Shown here one piece after another: positions 36,014 through 45,036 of a stretch of 64,000 bases of DNA. The stretch spans positions 124,001 through 188,000 of the forward strand of contig NZ_QTQP01000003.1 of assembly GCF_003854275.1 (NCBI RefSeq), given 5' to 3'. Numbering within the stretch: the stretch's first letter is position 1; each line of letters opens with the position of its first letter. The translations under genes and the position numbers were made by a program. The notes under the pieces were generated by a model. The model was not told the origin of the DNA, ran no database searches, and saw only the letters and a list, made by a program, of their open reading frames with translations. Source of the DNA: Burkholderia sp. Bp8963. GTDB taxonomy: Bacteria > Pseudomonadota > Gammaproteobacteria > Burkholderiales > Burkholderiaceae.

Positions 36014-36814
36014 ATGGTCCTTCTGGCATCTGAGAGAAAAGCCGCACTGGATAGCGGTATCGAAGCAACGAAGAACTTGGCCGAATGCCTTGCAGTCGAC
36101 CAGGCCGTACTGGTCGCCACCGTCCTGCCGAGAATAGGGCTTGATCACGCCCTTGATTTTGTCCTTGCGGCGCAGGGAAAGGTTTCCGAGAAGGGCATCA
36201 GCCACCAGATCGCAGGAATTGGACTGGCCATTGGCGAGACGCTGCTGGCCATGAGGAAGCGTCAAGCGGCGATCGTGCTGGATCGGCTTTGCCATCATGC
36301 CTCCGATACGGTGCGCTCCTGGGCTGCATTTGCGGTAACGCGCGCCGACTCGTCGCTGACGCTCGGCGACCGCCTGGACGCCATTTTCCCCTTTGCGGCG
36401 GACGTGCATTTCGGCGTACGTGAATGGGCGTGGATGGCAGTGCGGCCCTATATCGCCGCGGAGATCGATCGCGCCGTTCTGCTGTTACTCGACTGGACCG
36501 GCGCGTCGGACGCCAATATCAGGCGATTTGCGGTCGAGAGTATCCGACCGCGCGGCGTTTGGAGCGAGCACATTGCGCGGCTTAAGACCTCCCCTGAAAT
36601 TGCGGAGCCTTTGCTTGAGGCATTGAAGGCGGACGAGGCGCGTTACGTCCAGGATTCCGTCGCCAACTGGCTTAACGATGCCAGCAAGACATCACCTGAA
36701 TGGGTACTTGAACTTTGCGAACAATGGCGGCGCGAAAGCAATCCCGCCACCGATCGCATCGTCGACAGAGCGCTACGGACTCTGCGAAAAAAAGGTCGCG
36801 TGATCGCGACATAA
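36014..36814 (+). CDS. HEAT-repeat DNA alkylation repair protein (AlkC/AlkD-like)
   Basis: A 266-residue all-helical protein. Diagnostic blocks are ADVHFGVREWAWMAVRPYI, DANIRRFAVESIRPRGVW, EARYVQDSVANWLNDASK and RALRTLRKKG, which match the AlkC/COG4335 branch of the ALK-repeat superfamily. Such proteins bind and often excise alkylated bases. Inside a biosynthetic operon (4 bp after the oxidase) it suggests self-protection against a DNA-alkylating product, as AlkD relatives do in some antibiotic clusters. Catalytic activity cannot be confirmed by eye; several family members have lost it. Confidence 0.75.
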   Translation: MVLLASERKAALDSGIEATKNLAECLAVDQAVLVATVLPRIGLDHALDFVLAAQGKVSEKGISHQIAGIGLAIGETLLAMRKRQAAIVLDRLCHHASDTVRSWAAFAVTRADSSLTLGDRLDAIFPFAADVHFGVREWAWMAVRPYIAAEIDRAVLLLLDWTGASDANIRRFAVESIRPRGVWSEHIARLKTSPEIAEPLLEALKADEARYVQDSVANWLNDASKTSPEWVLELCEQWRRESNPATDRIVDRALRTLRKKGRVIAT

Positions 36815-36849
36815 ATACTCAACGCTAGCTCGTTTTCAAGGAGATGGTT

Positions 36850-37494
36850 ATGTCACTTTCGTCCAAAATCAACACACTTAAGGTGTCGATGGCCGACAAG
36901 GTTCCGCTCGAAGCGCTGCAAGCCATGGGCAATGCGGCCCAGGCGCTTGCGTCTTCAGGCATTGCGCAAAAAGCTTTGAAGGTAGGCGCACGCGCGCCGA
37001 CCTTTGAGCTTCCCGACGCGGACGGCCATATCGTGCCGCTGAACGATCTACTCAAGGACGGCCCGGTCGTCCTGACCTTCTATCGGGGACAGTGGTGTCC
37101 GTTCTGCAACCTGACGCTGGCGGCGTTGCAGCGTGAACTTTCTCAGATCAAAAAAACAGGCGCCACGCTGATTGCCGTCTCGCCACAAACACCGGCCGCC
37201 ACGGGGGCGACCGTGAAAGCGACCAAGACTGAGTTTCCTGTTTTGAGCGATGCCGGTAACAAGGTTGCGCGAGCCTTTGGACTGGTCTTTTCTCTCTCCG
37301 CCGAGATGCGCCCCATCTACCATCAGTTGGGCGCCGATTTGCCGACCGTGAACGGTGATGCCAGCTACGAACTTCCGCTTGCAGCGACTTACGTCATTGG
37401 TCGGGATCGTCACATCGCGTATGCGTTTGTCGACAGTGACTACTCGAAGCGAATGGAACCATCGGAGATCGTGCGGGTTCTCAAGACGCTCTGA
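36850..37494 (+). CDS. peroxiredoxin-like AhpC/TSA family protein
   Basis: A 214-residue thioredoxin-fold protein with the motif FYRGQWCPFCNLTL, giving Cys83 and Cys86 in a CxxC arrangement, as in the AhpC/TSA peroxiredoxin-like group, and a late cis-Pro strand LAATYVIGRD. It reduces peroxides or disulfides in the cytoplasm. The start at 36850 is preferred because AAGGAG sits right against an earlier ATG at 36844 and is correctly spaced only for the second. In this operon it could remove H2O2 made by the flavin oxidase and halogenase. Confidence 0.85.
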   Translation: MSLSSKINTLKVSMADKVPLEALQAMGNAAQALASSGIAQKALKVGARAPTFELPDADGHIVPLNDLLKDGPVVLTFYRGQWCPFCNLTLAALQRELSQIKKTGATLIAVSPQTPAATGATVKATKTEFPVLSDAGNKVARAFGLVFSLSAEMRPIYHQLGADLPTVNGDASYELPLAATYVIGRDRHIAYAFVDSDYSKRMEPSEIVRVLKTL

Positions 37495-37550
37495 GCGACC
37501 TGAGGCCCGTGCTTTCAATATCACTATCTATAAAATAAGGACTCTTACAT

Positions 37551-39323
37551 ATGGAAAGAATCGCAATCATCGGTTCGGGCGTGTCGGGAAACCTGGCTGC
37601 CATGTATCTCCGAAAGCGATTGCCCGATGTAGAGGTGGTAGTGATTGGGAGGCATGACCGCGAGCGACCGATGGTCGGAGAATCGACAGTTGAATTGACC
37701 ACTCATTTCCTCAAGGGGCTGGGACTCTCTCAGCTCCTTGAGGAGCGCCACTATCACAAGTATGGCTTGACGTACTATTTCAAGTTGTCGACGGATCCCG
37801 AGTGCAGGAAATATGTGGTTCACGAGGCACCAGGCGTCATTCGCATGCCAGCGTTCAATCTGAATCGCTGGACCTTTGATCGGGATATCCGAAAGATCAA
37901 CGACGGACTGGGAATCAAACGCATCGACGGTGACGTCACCGATCTTGCACTGAATTCAGGCGCGAGAAAGATCCATCGGCTGGAGATCAAACATCAAGAT
38001 GGTGGCGCGGAGTGGATAGACGCCAACTGGGTGGTCGATGCATCCGGGCGCAATCGACTGTTGGCGCGCAAGCTCGACCTGAAGAAAGAACCGACCTATC
38101 AGCGGAGTGCTTTCTGGTTTCGATTGAAGCACTTCGACCGCACGACATTGGCGAAAATCCGAGCTACGCGAGTTGCGCATCATTGCTACGACGCCTATTA
38201 CGTGACCCATCACTTCTATGGACGGGGTTATTGGATATGGGTAATTCCCATTCGCTCGGAAACAGGGGAAGACTTGGTCAGTATTGGCATTACCTACCGG
38301 CCGGAGATGCATCAGCATGACGTGTCAAGCGTGGACGACTTTCTCGCCCGCATGGAGACCGAACACCCGGTATTGTGCGAACTGGTGCGATCGGGTGAAG
38401 TGCACGACGTGAATGCCTACCGTAACTATATGTACGAGTCGAAACGGTACTACTCTACCGACGGGTGGTTCCTCATCGGCGACGCTGCCTTCACATTCGA
38501 CCCGGCGAACAGCGCGGGACTGGCCTACCTTGCACAACAAATTCCACATGTCGCCGCAATCATTCAGAAGGACATGGACGGCATCTTGCACCAGTCGTAT
38601 GTGGACTGTCTGGAGTCACATATTCAGGCCCAGCTGGCATTGCAGGATACCTGGAGCAAATGGTACGAGGTCATGCACGACCCGATGCGCATGGCGTGGA
38701 CGTTGCTGTTCGCCAACATGGCTTACTTCCACATCCTGCTGCCGACCTACGTCAATGGCGGGTTCCTCGACGGCAATCAGGCCCGCCAGCTTGCCGATTT
38801 GCTGCCGCGTTTTTCCCGCGAAGCTCAGCCGGCTCCGTATCCGTTCCCGTGTCTGATGGACGAGATTGTCGAATCCCGGCCTGATATCGGGCCGGAGTTG
38901 CTACCCAATCTCTACGATCGGTCGATCAATTTCGATTTGTATCGGGCTAAGGAAACGGCGCGTCCCCGCTATGCCGCGCGCTACTTCTGGCTGCTGGTGG
39001 TTCTGCGCCTTAGACTTATGCGCTATGTCGCGTGGAAGCCGTCGTTCAAACATGTTTCGTTGGCTTTGCGACATTTGCTTGGCGCTTGCAAGGATGCGTC
39101 GAGGAGCTTGGCGCTGCGGATCCGGCCGTCGCTGTTCTACAAGTACGGCGTGTCGCCGGCAGTGCTCGCTTCGCCGTTCGAAGCCGATGGCGGCTTTCTT
39201 CGTCTTCCGGATTTCGATCGGGCGAACACGCCGCCGCTGAACACAATGAACGCATTGCAAACCAAGGCGGAAAGGCAATCCGTGCAGAATCGCCGCAGAG
39301 ATGAAGTCATCCTGGCGGACTGA
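37551..39323 (+). CDS. flavin-dependent halogenase-like enzyme
   Basis: A 590-residue flavoprotein. The FAD-binding motif is IIGSGVSGN at residues 7-14 and VGESTVELTTHFLKGLG follows at 42-58. HKYGLTYYF places Lys70 where halogenases keep the lysine that forms or guides hypohalous acid. The halogenase signature WxWxIP is present as WIWVIP (228-233), and GDAAFTFDPANSAGL (310-324) is the FAD/chloride-site region. About 150 residues after the core are not recognised. It should need a partner flavin reductase, and none is encoded nearby. Halogenation is likely but a monooxygenase role is possible. Confidence 0.8.
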   Translation: MERIAIIGSGVSGNLAAMYLRKRLPDVEVVVIGRHDRERPMVGESTVELTTHFLKGLGLSQLLEERHYHKYGLTYYFKLSTDPECRKYVVHEAPGVIRMPAFNLNRWTFDRDIRKINDGLGIKRIDGDVTDLALNSGARKIHRLEIKHQDGGAEWIDANWVVDASGRNRLLARKLDLKKEPTYQRSAFWFRLKHFDRTTLAKIRATRVAHHCYDAYYVTHHFYGRGYWIWVIPIRSETGEDLVSIGITYRPEMHQHDVSSVDDFLARMETEHPVLCELVRSGEVHDVNAYRNYMYESKRYYSTDGWFLIGDAAFTFDPANSAGLAYLAQQIPHVAAIIQKDMDGILHQSYVDCLESHIQAQLALQDTWSKWYEVMHDPMRMAWTLLFANMAYFHILLPTYVNGGFLDGNQARQLADLLPRFSREAQPAPYPFPCLMDEIVESRPDIGPELLPNLYDRSINFDLYRAKETARPRYAARYFWLLVVLRLRLMRYVAWKPSFKHVSLALRHLLGACKDASRSLALRIRPSLFYKYGVSPAVLASPFEADGGFLRLPDFDRANTPPLNTMNALQTKAERQSVQNRRRDEVILAD

Positions 39324-40845
39324 CGTGACAACGGATGCTACGGAGATCCGGAGTGGGGGCAATGTAGAGGATGCACGCGACGCTGACGGCCTGATCGGCC
39401 TCAGCGCGACGCAAATTGCCTCCTATGTGCGGCAGCGGGAGCTATCGCCGGTGGAAGTCGTCAGGGCGCATATCGAGCGCGCAAGACACGTCAATTCGAC
39501 AATTCATGCAATCGTGCGCGAGCGATATCGGGCTGCCATCAGGGAGGCGCACAAGGCAGAGCGGATGGTGATGCGAGGCGAGGAGCTGGGCGCATTGCAC
39601 GGTGTTCCATGTACGGTCAAGGAGGGGCTGGGCTTCGCGGGGTTGCCGCACACGGCCGGTTCGATGCTTCGTCGCCTGCAAAGTGCACGGGCTGACGCGA
39701 CCGTTGTCGCTCGTATCAGGGCCGCCGGCGCCATTGTCATCGGGCTGACAAACCAGTCCGAAATGGCATTGTGGCCAACGGCGAGCAACCTGGTTTACGG
39801 TCGCACGGAAAATCCGTGGCAAATCGGACGAACGGCTGGCGGGAGCAGCGGCGGCGAGGCGGCCATGGTGGCGGCCGGCGGCTCGGTGTTTGGTATCGGG
39901 ACGGACGGAGGCGGTTCGATTCGCATTCCGGCGGCCTACTGTGGTGTGTTCGGTCACAAGCCATCGAGTCGAACCGTGCCCCTGACCGGGCACGTACCGC
40001 TCGACGAGATGTTCGGGGTGTTGCCCGGCGCGCAGGCCATGGCGCGGTATTTCGCACCTGGACCGATTGCACGGCGCGCTGAGGATTTGATGCTGCTCCT
40101 GCGCGTGATCGCGGGGCCGGACGGGCTCGACCGCAATGTGGTGCCCCGCTCGTTGCTGGATCCCGCGCCGACACAGATGAAAGGTCGGCAGGTATTGATG
40201 TGTGACGAGCCGCCATTGGGAAGGCTGCGGTCGGTCAGCGCCGAGGCTGGCGCAGCGGTACGTCGTGCCGCCGCAGCGCTGGAAACCATCGGCGCGCACA
40301 TCATCCCCTGGTCCGATCCACTTCTGGCGAAAGCATTCGATCTATGGGCAGCGGAAGTGTCAGCCAGCGATGGCCCCACGTTTCAGGCCCTGATTGGCCA
40401 AGGCCGTCCTCCGAGCCTGTGTCGTGAGTTGGGTCGCCGGCTGATAGGGAAGCCACGGCATACCGTGCCGGGAATGCTGGCCTGCGCATCGGAGCGATGG
40501 CTGTCGCCACGGGCAGCCGTCAAGTTTCAGCGCAGGCATGCGTTGACCGACTTGCGTTGTCGTCTTCTGCAGTCCCTCGGATGTGACGGTCTGCTGCTGC
40601 TGCCGCCGGTCCGTGGCGTGGCACCCGGGCATCATCATGCATTGCTTCATCCGGGAGATATCGGACTGTCTGCGTTGTTCAACGCACTGGAGCTTCCGGC
40701 GACCGTGGCGCCGGCCGGATTCTGTGCAAGAGGCATGCCGCTATCGGTGCAAATCGTCGGTCCGTGCGGCGGCGATCATCTGACGTTATCTGCTGCCTTG
40801 GCGATCGAGCAACTGCTTGGGGGCTGGCTCATGCCGGCGGTCTGA
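39301..40845 (+). CDS. amidase signature family hydrolase
   Basis: A 514-residue enzyme with the complete Ser-cisSer-Lys triad of the amidase signature family: Lys107 in CTVKEG, Ser182 in GRTAGGSSGGEAA and Ser206 in GTDGGGSIRIPAAYCG, with the same 24-residue spacing as in fatty acid amide hydrolase. About 30 extra N-terminal residues precede the core. Its ATG lies 23 bp inside the halogenase gene, so translation is probably coupled. In this pathway it could cleave an N-acyl bond or work in reverse as an amide synthase; which one is unknown. Confidence 0.88.
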   Translation: MKSSWRTDVTTDATEIRSGGNVEDARDADGLIGLSATQIASYVRQRELSPVEVVRAHIERARHVNSTIHAIVRERYRAAIREAHKAERMVMRGEELGALHGVPCTVKEGLGFAGLPHTAGSMLRRLQSARADATVVARIRAAGAIVIGLTNQSEMALWPTASNLVYGRTENPWQIGRTAGGSSGGEAAMVAAGGSVFGIGTDGGGSIRIPAAYCGVFGHKPSSRTVPLTGHVPLDEMFGVLPGAQAMARYFAPGPIARRAEDLMLLLRVIAGPDGLDRNVVPRSLLDPAPTQMKGRQVLMCDEPPLGRLRSVSAEAGAAVRRAAAALETIGAHIIPWSDPLLAKAFDLWAAEVSASDGPTFQALIGQGRPPSLCRELGRRLIGKPRHTVPGMLACASERWLSPRAAVKFQRRHALTDLRCRLLQSLGCDGLLLLPPVRGVAPGHHHALLHPGDIGLSALFNALELPATVAPAGFCARGMPLSVQIVGPCGGDHLTLSAALAIEQLLGGWLMPAV

Positions 40846-40898
40846 ATCGCAAACCTGCGCCGACAGCCCCGTTCAAATTCATTTCCTTGGAGACATCC

Positions 40899-42284
40899 AT
40901 GAGTCAACCCTCGGTCGCGTCCAGTGTCGCGGCACAGTCCGCTGCACTCGTAAGCCACGCACAATCCGCGGTCGGGCCTTCCGCCGAGCATTTGGTGTTG
41001 CAATTGCTTTACCAACTCATCGTCATCCTGTTGGTGACGCGAGGCGTCGTCTGGTTCGCCAGGCGTTGTCTCGGGCAAACTGCCGTAGCCGGCGAAATTC
41101 TGGCCGGCCTGGTGCTCGGGCCGAGCCTACTGGGCAAGTTCTTTCCGGAACTGATGGATGCCTTGTTCGTACCCGAAACTTCGGCAATTTTTATCGGTAT
41201 TGCCCAGGTGGGATTGATTCTGCTGATGTTCCAGATTGGCCTTGAATTCGAGTTCAACGCTCAGTTGCGGCACGGGCGTTCGGCAATCGCGGTGATCAGC
41301 GTCGTGGGTATCGTGGTGCCTTTTACCTTGGGCTTCGTCGTAGCGCCATGGTTATGGGAAACGCTTGGCGAGCCGCGTCCGGACCTGCTCGCATTCCGCC
41401 TCTTCTTCGCAACTGCGATATCGATTACCGCCATCCCCATTCTCGGCCGAATCTTCATGGAGCTGGGCTTGTCGCATACACGAACGGCCGCGCTGACGAT
41501 CGGTTCCGCCGCATTCGACGACATTCTGGGCTGGCTTCTGCTGGGCGCCGTCTCCACGTTGGTGATTTCCCGATTTGAACCCGCGCAGTTCGTACTTAAC
41601 ACGCTATTCGTGCTTGCTTACGTTGCCACAGTACTGCTGGCCATCCGTCCGCTGCTGCGATTCTGGCTCTCGCGTGCGTTATCAAGGGAAGGGCGCCTGA
41701 GCAACGGGACAATTGCCTGGGTGCTATTGGTGTTGCTCGTGTCGGCCTCGATCACCAGCAACCTGGGCATCTTCGCGATCATCGGTGGATTTGTGATCGG
41801 CATTGCATTGCATGACAACAGACAGTTCGTGGCGCAATGGAACGAACGTGTGAGCGGCTTCGTGCATGTATTTTTTATTCCCGTTTTTTTTGCGTACACA
41901 GGGCTGCGTACGGACGTAGGCACACTGGAAACGGCCCGCGACTGGGCGATTTGTGGCTTGGTTTGCCTGCTGGCGTTTGTCGCGAAATTCGGTGGGACCT
42001 ACATTGCCAGCCGAGTCATGGGAGAAAGCCGGCGTTGCGCAGCGGCGATTGGCGTATCGATGAACACCCGGGCATTGATGGAATTGATCGCGTTGAACAT
42101 CGGATACGACCTTGGCGTGCTTCCGAAACAGACGTTCACGATGCTGGTCATCATGGCTATCGCGAGTACCTTTATCGCAACGCCCCTCATCCGTTGGCTG
42201 ATGCACGACCAACGGCGCGAGCTGATCAGTCAACCGTCGTCTGGCTCCCCTGTGAATCATATGGCCGAATCGCCGGGGCAATAG
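40899..42284 (+). CDS. CPA2-type cation:proton antiporter (KefB/Na+/H+ exchanger family)
   Basis: A 461-residue inner-membrane protein with about 12 hydrophobic segments. Family motifs are AGEILAGLVLGPSLLGKF, LILLMFQIGLEFEF, SITAIPILGRIFMELGL, and AAFDDILGWLLL, where the acidic pair lies in a membrane helix. There is no C-terminal RCK/TrkA-N domain, unlike full KefB/KefC. The start at 40899 follows a TTGGAGA site. As last gene of the biosynthetic operon it may export the product, or restore ion balance if the product disturbs membranes; the role is inferred. Confidence 0.88.
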   Translation: MSQPSVASSVAAQSAALVSHAQSAVGPSAEHLVLQLLYQLIVILLVTRGVVWFARRCLGQTAVAGEILAGLVLGPSLLGKFFPELMDALFVPETSAIFIGIAQVGLILLMFQIGLEFEFNAQLRHGRSAIAVISVVGIVVPFTLGFVVAPWLWETLGEPRPDLLAFRLFFATAISITAIPILGRIFMELGLSHTRTAALTIGSAAFDDILGWLLLGAVSTLVISRFEPAQFVLNTLFVLAYVATVLLAIRPLLRFWLSRALSREGRLSNGTIAWVLLVLLVSASITSNLGIFAIIGGFVIGIALHDNRQFVAQWNERVSGFVHVFFIPVFFAYTGLRTDVGTLETARDWAICGLVCLLAFVAKFGGTYIASRVMGESRRCAAAIGVSMNTRALMELIALNIGYDLGVLPKQTFTMLVIMAIASTFIATPLIRWLMHDQRRELISQPSSGSPVNHMAESPGQ

Positions 42285-42661
42285 CCGGTACACCACGCAC
42301 CGTGCCATATCGCGCTGGTACCTTGCGGAGTATCTCGGCAGAAAAATGGCCGGTTTGTGCCGCCGATTGCGGGGCCGGAGCGGGGTGTCTTGTCCTGGTC
42401 GAACGCACAACGGCAGATGCAGTCCGCCGGCGGTAAGGTTGGCGAAGCCGCCAGGAACCCTTCATGCCACGCCAACACTTTCAAACTGAGGCAAGTCGGC
42501 CGAAAATCCTTGTCGGACACGGTTTGCAGCCTCGTGGCGCGCGAGGGTGAAATGCGCCCCGGAACGCTGTACCATGCCGCTTTTCGCAACGCGAACAGAC
42601 GCGCGGCGGCTTCGCGGCCGCCCGCAGCAACATGACGGAACTGAACGATGAGGAAGGGCGG
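42285..42661. other. intergenic region before cobL (right edge of accessory cluster)
   Basis: About 375 bp between the antiporter and cobL. Base composition returns to the G+C-rich style near 42550. I searched both strands for the B12 box and the CCCGCAACGGT core and found neither, so cobL-cbiD-cobK-cobM has no visible riboswitch. No credible gene or repeat was seen. Confidence 0.5.
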
Positions 42662-43900
42662 ATGACGGCGTGGCTGACGGTGGTGGGCATCGGCGACGAC
42701 GGATACACGGGACTCGGTCGCGCCGCGCGCCGCGCGCTGCTAGACGCGACGCTCGTGGTCGGCGCGCCACGGCACCTCGACATGCTGCCCGCGCGGCTCG
42801 CCGCCGCGCGCGAGCCGTGGCCGTCGCCTTTCGATCTCGCCGGCGTGCTCGCGCGTCGCGGGTCGCCCGTCTGTGTGCTCGCGAGTGGCGATCCGATGCT
42901 GTTCGGCGTCGGCGCGACGCTCGCGCGCCAGCTTTCTCCCGACGAATGGCGCGTGCTGCCCGCGCCGTCGTCGCTGTCGCTGGCCGCGGCGCGCCTCGGC
43001 TGGGCGTTGCAGGACGTCGGCGCGGTGTCGCTGGTCGGCCGGCCGCTCGCGACGCTCGCGCGCCATCTGCTGCCGGGCCGCCGCCTGTTCGTGCTGAGCG
43101 CGGACGGCCGCACGCCGGCCATCGTCGCGGCCGAACTGACCGCGCGCGGCTTCGGGCCGAGCCGGATCAGCGTGTTCGAACATCTCGGCGGCCCGCTCGA
43201 GCGCCGCATCGACGCGCTCGCGCACGACTGGTCCGTTGACGAAACCGCCGCGCTGAACCTCGTCGCGCTCGACTGCCGCGCGGCGCCCGACGCCCCGCGC
43301 CGCGCGTTGACGCCCGGCCTGCCGGACGACGCGTACCGCCACGACGGCCAGCTCACCAAGCGCGACATGCGCGCGCTGACGCTCGCGCGGCTCGCGCCGG
43401 CGCCGGACGAACTGCTGTGGGACGTCGGCGCCGGCTGCGGGTCGATCGGCATCGAGTGGATGCGCGCGCACCCGTCGTGCCAGGCGATCGCGATCGAGTC
43501 GCATGCGGAGCGGCAGCGCTTCATCGAACACAATCGCGACGCGCTCGGCGTGCCGGCATTGCAACTCGTCGCGGGGCGCGCACCTGACGTGCTCGCGGGG
43601 CTCGCCGCGCCCGACGCGATCTTCATCGGCGGTGGCGCGACCGTGCCGGGCGTGCTCGACGCGTGCTGGTCGGCGCTGAAGCCGGGTGGCAGGCTCGTCG
43701 CGAACGCGGTCACGCTGCAGGGTGAAGTGGCGCTCGCCGCGTGGCGCGACGCGCACGGCGGCACGCTCACGCGCGTGTCGCTCGCGCATGCGGAACCGCT
43801 CGGCCACTTCGACACCTGGCGGCAGCCGTTGCCCGTCACGCTGTACGACGTGCGCAAGCCCCAGGCGGCCGACATCGCCGACGTGACGGACGCCGCGTGA
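42662..43900 (+). CDS. cobL: precorrin-6Y C5,15-methyltransferase (decarboxylating)
   Basis: A 412-residue CbiE-CbiT fusion. The N-terminal half ([31 protein letters not shown]) is the C5 methyltransferase; from about residue 230, [27 protein letters not shown] and [18 protein letters not shown] form the C15 methyltransferase/decarboxylase. The start at 42662 has AGGAAGGGCGG before it; a frame-compatible ATG at 42632 does not. Its stop overlaps the cbiD ATG (TGATG). It is first in the rightward operon cobL-cbiD-cobK-cobM. Confidence 0.95.
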   Translation: MTAWLTVVGIGDDGYTGLGRAARRALLDATLVVGAPRHLDMLPARLAAAREPWPSPFDLAGVLARRGSPVCVLASGDPMLFGVGATLARQLSPDEWRVLPAPSSLSLAAARLGWALQDVGAVSLVGRPLATLARHLLPGRRLFVLSADGRTPAIVAAELTARGFGPSRISVFEHLGGPLERRIDALAHDWSVDETAALNLVALDCRAAPDAPRRALTPGLPDDAYRHDGQLTKRDMRALTLARLAPAPDELLWDVGAGCGSIGIEWMRAHPSCQAIAIESHAERQRFIEHNRDALGVPALQLVAGRAPDVLAGLAAPDAIFIGGGATVPGVLDACWSALKPGGRLVANAVTLQGEVALAAWRDAHGGTLTRVSLAHAEPLGHFDTWRQPLPVTLYDVRKPQAADIADVTDAA

Positions 43901-45036
43901 TGCGCGACGAAACCCCCGAACAGCCCGCGCCGCTGCGCTTCGGCTATACGACCGGCAGTTGCGCGACCGCGACGTCGCTCGCGGCCGCGCGCCTGCTGCT
44001 GGCGGGCAGCGCGGACGACGCCGTTGAAATCGTGTTGCCGAAAGGGCAGCGCGTGATGATGCGCATCGAATTCTGCCGGTTAACGACAGGGACCGGGACA
44101 GGGACCGGGACAGGGACCGAGACAGAGACGGGGACCGACGTCGCCGAGGCCGGCACGATCAAGGACGCCGGCGACGATCCGGACGTCACGCACGGCGCGC
44201 TGGTGTTCGCGCGCGTCGCGCTCGCGGCGGCGCCCGGTGTGCGCTTTCATGCGGGGCCGGGCGTCGGCACGGTCACCCGCGCGGGGCTCACGCTGCCGGT
44301 CGGCGAGCCGGCGATCAACCCGGTGCCGCGCGAGATGATGACGGCGCACCTGACCGCGCTCGCGGCCGAGCACGGCTACGCGGGCGGCTTCGACGTGACG
44401 ATCGGCGTCGAGGGCGGCGAAGCGCTCGCGCTGAAGACAATGAACCCGCGGCTCGGCATCGTCGGCGGGCTGTCGATCCTCGGCACGACCGGCATCGTGC
44501 GGCCGTTCTCGTGCTCCGCGTACATCGCGTCGATTCATCAGGGCATCGACGTCGCGCGCGCGAACGGCGTCGGCCACATCGCCGCATGCACGGGCAACGC
44601 GAGCGAGGACGCGATGCGCGCGCACTACCGGCTGCCGGACATGGCGCTGATCGAGATGGGCGATTTCGCGGGCGCGGTGCTGAAGCACCTGCGGCGCGCG
44701 CCGGTCGCGCGGCTGTCGATGTGCGGCGGCTTCGGCAAGCTCAGCAAGCTCGCGGCCGGGCATCTCGACCTGCACAGCCGTCATTCGAGCATCGACTTGC
44801 CGCTGCTCGCGCAATGGGCGGCCGAGGCCGGCGCGAGCGACGCGCTGCAGGCCGCGATGCGCGCCGCGAACACGAGCCAGGAGGCGCTGAAGCTCGCGCA
44901 GGCGGACGGCGTGCCGCTCGGCGACATCGTGTGCACACAGGCGCTCCACGTCGCCCGCGACATCGTGCCCGCGTCGGTCGCGGTCGAGATGTTCGCGATC
45001 GACCGGCAGGGCCGCTTCGTCGGGAGCGCACGATGA
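43900..45036 (+). CDS. cbiD: cobalt-precorrin-5B (C1)-methyltransferase CbiD
   Basis: A 378-residue CbiD. Motifs are [17 protein letters not shown] at the N-terminus, [26 protein letters not shown], and [24 protein letters not shown]. CbiD normally serves the anaerobic route, where CobF acts in the classical aerobic one; here it coexists with CobG. Between residues of about 62 and 80 the protein has a run of Thr-Gly/Thr-Glu dipeptides encoded by a 12-bp tandem repeat, which is not a usual part of CbiD. It overlaps cobL by 1 bp and cobK by 4 bp. Confidence 0.95.
   Translation: MRDETPEQPAPLRFGYTTGSCATATSLAAARLLLAGSADDAVEIVLPKGQRVMMRIEFCRLTTGTGTGTGTGTETETGTDVAEAGTIKDAGDDPDVTHGALVFARVALAAAPGVRFHAGPGVGTVTRAGLTLPVGEPAINPVPREMMTAHLTALAAEHGYAGGFDVTIGVEGGEALALKTMNPRLGIVGGLSILGTTGIVRPFSCSAYIASIHQGIDVARANGVGHIAACTGNASEDAMRAHYRLPDMALIEMGDFAGAVLKHLRRAPVARLSMCGGFGKLSKLAAGHLDLHSRHSSIDLPLLAQWAAEAGASDALQAAMRAANTSQEALKLAQADGVPLGDIVCTQALHVARDIVPASVAVEMFAIDRQGRFVGSAR
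44085..44137 (+). repeat. 12-bp tandem repeat inside cbiD
   Basis: Units GACAGGGACCGG, GACAGGGACCGG, GACAGGGACCGA, GACAGAGACGGG and a partial GACCG. The repeat encodes alternating Thr-Gly and Thr-Glu and keeps the frame. Confidence 0.9.

Noticed and set aside
42285..42661. Cobalamin riboswitch before cobL
   Set aside because: Neither the B12 box (GCCACTG) nor the CCCGCAACGGT core was found on either strand.
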